Positions 12,460 to 22,719 of a stretch of 64,000 nucleotides of DNA are shown here, piece by piece. The translations under genes and the position numbers were made by a program. How positions within the stretch are numbered: position 1 is the stretch's first letter; each line of letters starts with the position of its first letter. The stretch covers positions 40,035,791-40,099,790 of the forward strand of contig CM055109.1 in NCBI GenBank assembly GCA_029204225.1, written 5' to 3'. Source of the stretch: Diphasiastrum complanatum. Lineage: Eukaryota; Streptophyta; Lycopodiopsida; Lycopodiales; Lycopodiaceae. Below the pieces are notes generated by a model, which was not told the origin of the DNA, ran no database searches, and saw nothing but the letters and a program-made list of their open reading frames with translations.

Positions 12460-15030
12460 GGCACCTTTGCAGAGAAGAGGAGGCAAAGGAGTTCAAATAT
12501 CTGCTGAAGATCGTTCTCGTTACAGGGCAGAAGGAAAGAAAAACGTGGATTTGTGGATTGATGGAACATTATATCCACAAGATCCACTTTGACACATTCC
12601 ACATTCTCTTCAATAACTCATTTAGTTATATGGATATGCAATGGGCATAGTGGATTACTAGAATATTGTGAAAAATTGCAAAACCATGGAAAACAACTTT
12701 ATATGAATAAAGTTCACTTTTTAGAAGGTGAGTTAATTCGGATATCCTCTTATTGTCAAAATAGAGATTGTCATCTCCAAAAGATGTTAGAAGAAAATGA
12801 ACAACTCATTACAGAAGATAACAATCAATATCAAATCAGAACTAGAGCAAATGCAATCAGTCTTACAGTCTATTCGTATTGAAAACTTACAATTACTGAA
12901 GGATGTGGATTTGGTAACGAAGAAGGCTGAAAGTAAGAAGCGAAAGTGACAAAGTTGCAAGGATATTCAAACGCTTTCAAAAGGAGGTTATCGAAATAGA
13001 AGGATCCGTGTACTCAAGTAAGCATATTTTGAATTTTGTAAGTTTTTCAATGACATTTGGATTTAATTTCAGCTATGGTGATATTCTGTTAACTATTTGT
13101 TTTTTTTGCAGATATGCATTAGTAGCTCCTCGGAATATTAAAGACAATGCTTCACTAGGAATGTCATTGGGCACAATATTGACTTGCAAATCCACTGAGC
13201 ATATCATGATGAACAATAGTATTTCAACTGTAAAGTGTAAAATAACAGAGTCTTTGACGGTGGACATTCAAAATATTTTAGATAAGACTATAGTTCAGGG
13301 TGCTTGTGATTTTGCAGGTATTAGTAGGGAAGCATGTGCAACTATATTTAAACTAATTAGAGAAGCTTTTAAGCAAGTTGAAATTAGAAAAGTCCCAATC
13401 CCTAGGACATATCACTTGAAGAAAGAGAGGAATACATTAAACATAGGTATGCATAAGATCACTGGAACTCCATTTCATATTGAGGAGGTGTATGAAATTG
13501 ATGGAAGATCGATATTCTATAATTCATCAAACAATTTATTTGTTGATTGACATTACTTGCTGAGATACATCGTCACATTCTATGATATAACCTATGAAAA
13601 GTGAATGGAAAAATAATCATAGTATTTAAGTTAGATGAGCCAGAAATTGTGAAAGGGCAGAAGATGGAAAGGGTTAGTATAACTCTCATGAATGGTGCTC
13701 TATCACAAACAGAGAACCAAGAAGATTTCAAATTCAGTGTCCAGTCAGAAAATGATATATGGTGGTTGGCAGCGTTTCAGGTAACTAGCCTCATTATTAC
13801 ATTACATGCATTGAATAGTATTAATTCATTATAAACTAAGTCTGATTAATTCTTTGGACAGGTGCTGAAAGAGGGTCATGATATATTATCATGGATATTC
13901 TCAAGGACATCTTATCCTAGGATAATCAAGGACCATATGGATGGAAGACTTCTCAATGTTCCAGGAGTTGGAGACTGGCACTTAGCAGGTGATTTGAAAA
14001 CATTGAAATGTATGTATAATGTCTCTCATGGTGCTACATCAAAACACCCTTGTTTGTACTGCATGAAAATGGCAAAAGATGTAGCTAGGAGTACACGAAT
14101 TACTAGAGAATATGCAGATCCAAACTGGAAGCCTGTGTTGCCTATCCCCTTAAAAAATGTGCATGTTTGCACTCTTCATGTAGAAATTAGATTAATAGAA
14201 AAGATCATTTATCTTCATATAGTTTTTGCTTGGAATACTAAGCCAACATCATTAGCAAAGGAAGCTATCTCTCGATTAGAAGATGTTTTTATCAAAAGTA
14301 GGACTCCATAAAGGACATGTCAAAATTCAAAAAGATGAAAAGCTTTCAGGAAAGGATGGGAACATGCCAACTAAGCCAAGCGTAGGAGGAGCAAAAGCAC
14401 GTCGTTTTCTAGCAAATCATACTGGTAAGGCTTCTAATATTCAACACTCAATCTGGACAGATATTATTGCTGCCACTCGGGACTTCAAGAAATATGGCAA
14501 AACCAGAGTACTAAAAGTTGATGTATGGAAAAAGCTTGATAGTATGATTGCTATTTTAAGAAAATAAAAATAATCTGATATTGATAAGAAAGCTATCCAA
14601 AGGACTTGTGTCGAGTTTGTTAATGCAATATCAAAATCATGGGGAGAAGATCACATCACTCATTACATGGTTAGTATAAAATTTTCAAAATGCTTTCAAA
14701 TTTTCATATATATTTAGATCCAAACATAAGACTAACATTATGATTTTGACATATGCAACACATACTAAGAGATCATACAACATTTTTTGCAAATACATAT
14801 GGAAGCTTGAGTGTATGGTCATCACAAGGGATGGAGAAGTCACACTGGCAAGCACGAGCAGCATTTCATCGAAATACACAACATGGAGGAACCAATGAAA
14901 AATGAAACTACATCTGTCAATTGTTTCAGTGGTTCTACCACAGAGTTCATATTCGACATATAACAAAGTCCACACAATACAACAAGTTTAGAAAAGCATG
15001 CAAGTTCATACAGGAAGAGAAACTTAGATG
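12460..15030 (+). pseudogene. Gene A: putative DNA transposase (RNase-H-like candidate), decayed
   Basis: This is the first gene of the inverted-repeat element. A coiled-coil N-terminal part (12650-12970: NKVHFLEGELIRI, ENLQLLKDVDL) leads into a donor at 13018. Further exons are about 13112-13780 and 13862-14669, with good GT/AG ends (GTAAGC...TTTTGCAG, GTAACT...GACAG). Conserved-looking blocks are VKGQKMERVSITLMN (about 13640-13690), GDLK at 13988-13999 followed 17 residues later by CLYC (14050-14061), KPSVGGAKARRFL (about 14373) and SQGMEKSH near 14820. A D/E-rich core with a CxxC insertion and a late Glu is typical of RNase-H-fold transposases, so Glu of GMEKSH may be catalytic. Lesions are a TGA near 13548, frameshifts near 12590, 12830, 13590 and 14285, and stops near 14564. 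The assignment rests on architecture, position and length. Confidence 0.6.
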
Positions 15031-15172
15031 ATTGCTAAGTAGAAAATTATCATTGCTGAGTAGAAGATCATCATGACATGTTCAGACTTGCTGTGCAAAT
15101 TTATTGAACAAGAGAGGAGAAATACCCAATGTAAATGTATTGATTGTATTATACCAAAATACAAAGTGTCAA

Positions 15173-16680
15173 CTATTCATCATCAGACCTTGTATCAGAT
15201 TCTATGGTAGTATTGTCATGAAGAAATTCTCTGCTAGCGTATGCATCTAATAGATGTGCATTATTCTTATTTCCACTAAGCTCAATATAAGTGGAATACA
15301 ATGAATAATGGGTGCTCCTTAAAGGAACATTCCCATCAGTAAAGTCTAAAATGTTCAAAACATAAGATTTTTTGACAAAAATGATCTTATTTGTCTTAGC
15401 AAATTTATGTCCTCCTAGATAAAATGATAAAGCTTTAACTGCCATTATAAGACTCTCCCCGACTGGGCTCAGCTTGGAATGAGCAATACAAATCTCATTC
15501 TTCAAGAAATGCCTAAGATAGTGTTCCAGTCCACTGTCCCTCTGGAACGAGGATGCGTGTTGTCTGAAACCACCTCGTCTCGCAACAAAATCATCTATTA
15601 TGAGAGCATCCTGCAATAGGAAATATGTTAGCAAAAACACATTCAGTGATTGAAAACATTCAAATGCAATGAAGATTAAACACTTACACATTCTTCATCA
15701 TCAGCAGCAACCAGATCAGGATGATCAATATAATGACCACGTACTGAAGTGGAATCATTAGTGAAGTGCATTAATGATGGACGAGGGAAGCCCATTTGGG
15801 ACTGAAATGCTGTGAATTCTTCATCGGATGGTCTGCCTCTCCCATCCTCAGCTATATTTGATAAAGTCTTATTCAGGCATTCTTCACCGGTCATAAGACC
15901 CTCCTCATCATCAAAATCAATACCAGCAACAAGGTCATCTGTCTCAAAATCTACAAAGTCAGAGAATTCGGAAATTGTGCCAGATAATAAACATAGAACC
16001 TCGTCCTCACGATAGTAAAAAAATTTACATATATCAGCAGTAGTAAAATACACATTGTCATTAATATAATATACAGACAAATTGAAAAGACATTTCGAAT
16101 CCTCCATAGATTTGGATTCATCATCAGATGCATTTTGGCCAATGAAAGAATCCCGGAGAACATCAGTATTTACATCAATGAAGTCACTTTCTTTATCAGG
16201 AGTGTCGATAAGAAAGTGATTGATATCCTTAATGGCTAACTGAACAGAAGAGGGTGCAAAAGGAGGGTCAGCAACATGAACTTCATCATCATCTGGGATC
16301 TAAACTAGCAGAAAAAGTACTAAACCACTCTGATATTCAACCAATCGACATTTCTTGTTGCGATACAGACACATAGAACTACTTTTGAAAAGGTCAAACA
16401 ATTTGGTGAACATTCTATCCAGTTTATGTCTAAAAGCTGGGAAGAAATGAACAAGATCTGCATGTACTGGAGTGGACCTATGGAGAAAACATGCTTGCTA
16501 AGTATATCTCTGAATCTGACATAATGTTCATAAAATACATCAGAATTTGGTTGTGCAGTCCTGAAAGCATGTAGATATGGCCTGAATAGACTGTGGAAGT
16601 AGTCTAGGTTTTCAGTTTCCAAATTCACTCAGAAATGAACTCAAGCCTGATTTTCGTAAGGATGATGAGGAAGAGGCCAT
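15173..16680 (-). pseudogene. Gene B: unrecognised acidic transposon protein, two visible exons
   Basis: The gene starts at ATG 16680 (MASSSSSLRKSGL). Frame changes near 16620 and 16465 and an in-frame TAG at 16302-16300 interrupt an otherwise long frame. It runs through an acidic middle part (DESK near 16110, DFDDEEG near 15910) to a donor at 15687 (TGT|GTAAGT). The acceptor at 15611 (TTGCAG|GAT) opens a second exon of about 145 codons ending TAG at 15175-15173. Near 16450-16400 lies a basic aromatic block (HFFPAFRHKLDRM), and the exon-2 core has VARRGGFRQH. No domain is recognised. It converges with gene A and diverges from gene C. Conserved splicing and length suggest a real element protein; a role in DNA binding or regulation is only a guess. 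Confidence 0.6.
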
Positions 16681-17420
16681 GGCAGTAACGTGAATATCGC
16701 ACTTGTGCGCGAGTAGGTATAGTTGCAAAACGGACAGCAATGAGCACGCACAAAAGCGATATGTCGCAAATTTTGAGAACGAAAAAGGTAAAAAATTATT
16801 CGGTTTTCGTGCCATTTATACTAAATTTTTGCACGTACCGTCAATGGACTTAGGACACGTGTCTACTTTCAATTGGACAATAGGCGCAGGCACATGTGAG
16901 ATGACACTTGCACACGTGTGAAATGACACCTGGACACATGTCGCGTGTTCATTCGATTGTTCATAAACACGTGTCACTCTCGCATTCGATCGTACAAATC
17001 TCACACATGTAGTGTGACAGGGTGACATGTGTCGCTCTCGCATTTGTCCATACAACTCCCACACGTGTGACATGACGGTCTTTTGCATGTGTGAACCCCG
17101 ATATAAAATCACAAATTTGAATGAATTTTTTTCGCTTTTTTTTTCGCTCCTCATATCGCATTTGTGCGCGCCCTTCACAATCAAAATTCCTCCTACTACC
17201 TTCCATGCGCACATGTCTGATACATTTGCCTACGTGTCACCCCATATCGCACTTGTGCGTCTTTCCTCGAATCTAATCGTTCTCTCTGATATATGGCTCA
17301 CATAGGTCCGATATACCGTACATTCTGTCCGTACATAGCAGTCCTTTGCGAGTTCTTTATCATCCCTCCCTTCTCATCCTAACCTTCACGCACAAGTTCA
17401 CTATCACATAGTTCACGCCC
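16681..17420. promoter_or_regulatory. Divergent spacer of genes B and C with repeat array
   Basis: This 740-bp spacer lies between the ATGs of two divergent genes. It holds three near-perfect copies of ATATCGCAYTTGTGCG (16694, 17153, 17244). Two 48-bp units start at 16971 and 17029 (GTGTCRCTCTCGCATT), with a weaker third upstream. It also holds many ACGT-core sites within ACACGTGT palindromes (about 16855, 16913, 16968, 17060). ACGT cores are plant bZIP/bHLH-type sites, and repeated palindromes can also bind a transposase. I infer a shared bidirectional promoter. Confidence 0.6.
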
Positions 17421-19109
17421 ATGGATAGAAGAACGCAGACAAGGAGGGACTTCTTCTCTCTTGGCTCATCCTCATCTCCTGCGGTTGCCATTACACCACT
17501 TGCTAAACCTAGAACGTGCAACCGCAACAGGTGGCTCTCTGAGATACGCAAGTATCAGAGGTCAACAGCTCTGTTGATCCCAAGAGCTCCATTCTATCGT
17601 GCTGTACAGAACATAACAAGAAATGATCTCAGACAGCACGTTAGATTCACACCGAGTGCTCTTCAGCGCCTTCAAGAGACTGCTGAAAATTATATTAGCC
17701 TTTTTTTTGAGAATTCTTTTTTGCTTGCCATCCATACCAAGAGGGTTACCATAATGCCCAAGGATTTTCAGCTTCTGATGAGAATGAGAGATAGGTACTG
17801 TAGGTTACATGTATCTCAGTCTGCTGCTCCTGAACCAACTCCTGTAGATAGGACTAATCTTCCTACGAAGCGTCCTAGGAAGCAGACAGCCCCCAAGCGT
17901 GCTCCTAAGAAAGTGAAGCCTAATCCTTCAAATTCTGTGAAGCCTATTCCAGAATCCATTGTAGATAATGCTGCTATTGATAATGCTGTAAATATAGCTA
18001 CCTTTGTTTTGGATACTCCTATAATTGCTGTAGATACTACACATCCACCTCCTCCTCCTCCTCCCAATTTTTATACATATATAGATTCAGATGATTATCT
18101 TAAATTTGAGAAAGACATATCGGATGCTATAGATACAATTGGTACTCCTTTTTGTGTTAGACTAGATGAACTTGATTTTAGTATTAATTTTAGAGTTTTA
18201 GATTGCTTGGATCTCAAAGACAGACGGGCTTCTATCAGTGATCCTATGATAGAGTCCGGGCTTACACTCTTACAATATGACATTGCAAGAGATTCATCAA
18301 ATGAGTTGCTGGTGCAGAGTAACTTCCTGCTTCAGGCCTTCAAGGAGAACAATGACACATTGTCACAGTGTCTGACAAGTGGATTCACACCAGCAACAAA
18401 GTATATGCTCATACCTTATCATACGAAGTAAGTTATATTAAATGCTTCTTGCTATTTTATGCATTAACATTGGCATTGTCAATGAAAATACTTCTCAGAA
18501 TTGTAACTAAAAAAATTTCAATCTTATTTTGTAGTGACCACTGGAGTCTAAACCTGATCTCTATTAAGAGATCTGTAAATAATATTATTAAATATTTTTG
18601 TGTCAAGATGAATTTGGCAAGAAATACGCATAAGGATGTAGAAATATACATTCCATATCTAAGTAAATATATTCCTACAGACGTTCCCCATTCCGTGGAC
18701 TGACAGATCGTCAGCTTGGAGGTAAACTCTGTCTTTCTTAATAGCATTTTGAAATCAGTATTCTAATGAAATATTTTCAATGTAATTCATTCTGTTTCAT
18801 AATTGATTTCTTGTGTGCTTAATTATTTTGCAGTCACTCCAGCAAAATGATTTATTTAGCTGTGGGTGGTACACACTGTACAATGCCAAGTTGTTTTTTG
18901 AGTGGTTCATCCTTCAACAAGATGTTGATATTTCTAAGATAATAGATTCTGTTTATTCTTATTTTGGAATCATGATTAGTTTTCTATTCTGGTGATGTTA
19001 TTGGCCATTACTAATACATGAATGCTCTATTTTGCAGTTTACACTTCATGAGTACACATCAAGCCAGGTGTACAGATTTAGACAAGAAATTATCCTGTAT
19101 ACTGGCTAG
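17421..19109 (+). pseudogene. Gene C: histone-H3-fold / Ulp1-like protease fusion
   Basis: Exons are 17421-18427, 18535-18721, 18834-18950 and probably 19038-19109, about 460 codons in one spliced frame. Residues 38-126 match the histone H3 fold: SEIRKYQRSTALLI (alpha-N), PSALQRLQETAENYI (alpha-2), then TKRVTIMPKDFQL (loop 2 and alpha-3). The lengthened loop 1 and short non-canonical tail are CenH3-like. Residues 140-175 are Lys/Pro-rich and about 210-218 are polyproline. The C-terminus resembles Ulp1/C48 proteases: IPYHTNDHWSLNL (catalytic His, 18539-18541), then QQNDLFSCGW (Gln and Cys, Cys at 18861-18863), then RFRQEIILYTG. The expected Asp after the IKYF strand appears replaced. One in-frame TGA lies at 18701-18703, between His and Cys. 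An alternative last donor near 18991 would give a different tail. C48 enzymes cut SUMO or SUMO-like tags; the H3 part may anchor the protein in chromatin. Confidence 0.85.
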
Positions 19110-19361
19110 GGCAAGGCTTCAGCCTCCCGTTATTGATGATGGTGCAAAGGATGATGTAGTTGTACTAAATTAAGATCAAAAAATAGCATAGAAAAAAAAA
19201 TACATGTATAGACTTCATAGAAAAATAGACATTGATATATCAAATGCTGCTCCAGTTTATGAATTTGGGAGCACAAAATACATGTACAGATGCCCAACTT
19301 GGGCTTTCATTTATTGAATGAAAGAGTGTATACACAGATTTTTACTAAAGTTTATTTGAAA

Positions 19362-20701
19362 CTATTGTTCTCCCACAATGGTGATTGGTGTAGGTAGATC
19401 TTTGCAGCACGTTATCAGCTCCTGTCTTTTTCGCATCTGTGACATGGCAAATATTAGTGAATGTGCAATTGTAAATGATGACATTTTCTATTATTATGTT
19501 CTATTTTAAAATGGCAATAAACATAAAGTACTTACGAGTCTTCCGTTGATGATAAATCTGAAATATGTTGGTAGATTGGTTTGTAATAGCATGAGTTCTG
19601 TTCTGATAAAATCAAGCTTCCAGTGCTCTTCCACCTCAACCATAGTCAAATATTTCTCATTGTAGATAATGCTTATCTCCATTCGGTTTGTGTGACCATT
19701 TAGTTCAAAGTCTTGATCCAGTGGTAGCCATGTACCTTCAATTTTCTTGTATCTCTGGTAGCTAAATGTGAGAATATGATAACGAAAGATCATTGAAGAC
19801 TTTTTAATCCTACATTCTATGTCATTATTTGTTTTACTATCCCAGCCTTGATCCATGAGATATGACAAAGTCTCATCTGATAAATCCTTGCAAACAAATA
19901 AAGTTGGTGTCCTACGAACACTAGCACTCGAGAAAAAATCAACAAATGTATGCAATGAGATAAACCAACTTAGGTGAACAGTTTTTCAGCCTGTGCTTAT
20001 CTTCATAGCATTTTTAATATCAATGAGTAGCTTGCATCTCAAGGATTCAAAAACAATGCTGTCAGGAGTAGGCCACTCATCACTTTGGAAACTAGGCAAT
20101 GGAATTGCTTCGAGCTTGCCAAAACCTCCATCTGTTTGTGGCGTATATAAAGATTCATAAAAGTAGATACCACAATCTGCAAGTTCCTTTGGACTTCTTC
20201 CTTTGTATTGCAGCTTTCCAACATCAGAGTGAATCACGTCTAATATTCTTGCAAGGGATTGTGCGGGTTCCCATTCACTTATGCATGATGGATATAAATC
20301 TGAAAGAAAAAAACAATGTTGAAGCATTTAAATCATAATCTGAAGAGCATCAATAAAGAAAATCACCTATGATTGTTGTAGAGTGCATATGTTTTGATAT
20401 ACTTACAATTACATTTTTGATGATCATGTACTTTGATTTTTGAATGCATATATACATGTTGCACTAAGACTTCTGATATCGATTGACCTCCCGGGGTAGT
20501 CTTAAACTCCAAATTTTTTGCTTTCCAATAAGATTTGTAAGTCATTTTTGCTCTTTTCTTTTGTCAAAAATTGCCCTTTGATGATGGATGCAACAATACC
20601 CATGAGTTCTTCATATATTTTGTCCGCTTCCAGATATCAGCTTCATCTTTCTCATTGTAAAGAATCACAAAAATGATTGTAGATATGGGTCTCCTTGCCA
20701 T
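19362..20701 (-). pseudogene. Gene D: unrecognised transposon protein, three exons
   Basis: The first ATG in frame is 20701 (MARRPISTIIFVILYN); an in-frame TAA lies just upstream. Exon 1 is 20701-20407 with donor GTAAGT. Exon 2 is 20299-19536 with acceptor TTTCTTTCAG and donor GTAAGT. Exon 3 is 19436-19362, ending TAG. Splicing keeps one frame of about 377 codons, broken only by TGA at 20566-20564 and TGA at 19988-19986. Visible features are a Trp-rich start (ADIWKRTKYMKNSW), GIYFYESLYTPQTDGG in the middle and a charged second half (EVEEHWKLDFIRTELM). I recognise no family. It converges with gene C. The excellent splice signals support a genuine protein of the element. Confidence 0.65.
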
Positions 20702-21133
20702 TGCTATTTTCAAAGCTTGGGCGCCAGAAATCTCGCTGATATGTTACTTAATTTTAATTTATCGTATCACATTTAATCTAATGTGAATGCCAACATAGTC
20801 ACAGTTACTACGTATACCATATTTTATGTAACTGTACATACTATATTTCTATGACTGTAACTAGTATAGTTAGAAAATTTCATTATACTAACCAACATAG
20901 TAAAGTAAATTTAACTTGAGGTATTGACGTCGAGAAGATTAGCACGTGTCGGGGAGGAAGAAGAAACCAATGGGATACGTCCATGCTGCTTGGACACAAA
21001 TTTCAAAGTTTTCTATATTGTATTTTTATTTTTTAGTTAATTTGAACTACGTTACGTAGATTTCAAATCTGTGCATTTTGATTGGGCCTGATGAGGGTCG
21101 TTACTAAAGAAAAAAAATAGAAATATCTTTACA
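20702..21133. other. Right subterminal region of the DNA transposon
   Basis: Non-coding. It presumably contains the gene D promoter. Short ATACTATATTTCTATGACTG-like near-repeats occur at 20810-20890 (GTAACTGTACATACTATAT / GACTGTAACTAGTATAG). Confidence 0.45.
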
Positions 21134-21166
21134 AAGGGTCTTTTTGATATTGAGAACTCCTCTAAT
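21134..21166 (-). repeat. Right terminal inverted repeat
   Basis: Exact reverse complement of 11896-11928. The proposed TA target copy is 21163-21164. Copia-1 integrase sequence resumes directly after it. Confidence 0.95.
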
Positions 21167-22680
21167 GATCCTTTGGAATTAATTCACTCGGATGTTCATT
21201 TTTCTTCCTCTAAAAGTATTGGTGGTGCAACTTGTTTTGTCACCTTCATTGATGATTTTACAAGATATACTTGGTTGTACTTACTTTCTTCAAAAGCTAT
21301 GGTATTTGATCACTTCCTAGTCTTCAAAGCTTATGTTGAGAAATAGTTTTCTTTCAAAGTTAAAGCTTTAAGATGTGATGGAGAAGGTGAATACATCTCC
21401 AACAAGTTCTATGATTATTGTGAGGTTGAAGGGATTAAGAGAGAGTTTTCTTGTGCTTATTTTCTATCTCAAAATGGAGTTGCTGAAAGAAAAAATTGAT
21501 TTCTATGTGAATGTGCTAAAGCAATCCGAGTCGAAGCTTCTTTGCCTATTGAATATTGGGGAGAAGCAATTAATTGTGCAAACTATTTGTGCAATAGATT
21601 ACCTCACAAGGCACTAGCAGGAAGATCACCATATGAAATCTTGTTTAAGAAGAAACCTAAGGTTGATCACCTTAGAGTTTTTGGATGTGCTTGCTTTGTT
21701 CATGTACCCTTGGAAACAAGGAAAATAGATGATCCAAATTCAGTCAAAGGGATCATGGTTGGATACTCATCCAACAAGAAGGCTTACAAAATTTATGTTC
21801 CCTCTACCTCAATTACAATTGAGAGTAGGGATGTTATTTTCCATGAGAATCAAAAATACATCTTTGAGGATGCCGAGATCAAAGAATCTCAAAAGAATTC
21901 TCCTATCATCACCCTTGAAGATTATCATGGAGAGATGGGGCCAAGAATTGAGGAGGAGTCACCTCGAATCTTTTCACCAAGGAGATCACAAAGAGAGAGA
22001 TCTGAGCCTAAGAGGCTTACATATGGAGATAAAGGCAAGCAAGTGGAACTCAACTCCACTAATTATGCTTATTTTGTTTCATATGATGAGCCAAAAGATG
22101 TATATGATGCACTCAACTCAAAGGAATGGTTTCTAGCCATGGAGGAGGAATATGATACATTGATTGCCAACAAGACATGGGAGCTTGTGGATATTCCATC
22201 CAACAAGTTCACCATTGGTTGCAAATGGGTTTTTTGAGTCAAATATAATCAAGATGGCACAATCAACAAGTACAAGGCAAGACTTTGTGCAAAGGGTTTT
22301 GCTCAAGTTTATGGACTTGATTATGAGGAGACTTTTGCTCCAGTTGCAAAGATGATATCAATTAGAATCATAATTTCTATTGCTTGTTTTTTTGGGCAAG
22401 TTTTTCAACTAGATGTCTCTAATGCATTTTTAAATGGATATCTAGTAGAAGAAATTTATATGGATCAACCTATTGGGTTCATCCAAGATAAGACCAAAGT
22501 TTGCTTGCTCTTTAAAAGTCTATATTTACTAAAGCAAGCTCCAAGATCGTGGTATTCTCGACTTAACACCTTTCTTGATTCACTAGGATTTAATCTTAGT
22601 AACTATGATCCTTCCTTGTATGTCAAGTCTTATGATAGAGATATTGTCATTCTTCTCATTTATGTCAGTACATATTAGGA
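21167..22680 (+). pseudogene. Copia-1 integrase core and reverse transcriptase
   Basis: Directly after the transposon end the frame reads DPLELIHSDV and FIDDFTRYTW (first catalytic Asp region). It continues with LRCDGEGEY near 21370 (second Asp) and NGVAERKN near 21478 (catalytic Glu), followed by a stop. The integrase C-terminal part runs through RVFGCACFVHVP near 21680. The reverse transcriptase starts near 22110 (EEYDTLIANKTWELVD) and includes QLDVSNAFLNGYL near 22405. A TGA lies near 22236 and a frame change follows. The sequence stops at ILLIYVSTY, where YVDD is expected, so the catalytic box has been lost by a small deletion near 22665. Confidence 0.9.
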
Positions 22681-22719
22681 TTAGAGATTGACTTCCATAA
22701 TGAAAAAACTTTTGTATGT

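Larger units (their letters stand above)
11896..21166. mobile_element. 9.27-kb DNA transposon with four genes and inverted ends
   Basis: The left end 11896-11928 and right end 21134-21166 are perfect 33-bp inverted repeats. The outer ATTA/TAAT pair is best read as a palindromic target (ATTAAT) with a TA duplication, which leaves about 29 bp of true terminal repeat starting GAGGAGTTCTCAATATC. The element sits inside the integrase gene of Copia-1, whose sequence continues on both sides. It contains a putative transposase (gene A, +), gene B (-), a histone-H3/Ulp1 fusion (gene C, +) and gene D (-), all with introns. Removing one TA leaves a 1-nt frame offset in the copia gene, but that gene has other indels. 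I cannot assign the element to a named superfamily. Confidence 0.88.

Noticed and set aside
17421-17820. The H3-like frame as an ordinary host histone or CenH3 gene
   Set aside because: It lies between the inverted ends of a transposon, lacks the canonical tail and continues in frame into a protease-like domain.
11896-21166. Copia-1 insertion as a gene-bearing LTR element or a Helitron
   Set aside because: The ends are perfect inverted repeats without LTRs, primer site or polypurine tract, and there is no Rep/helicase.
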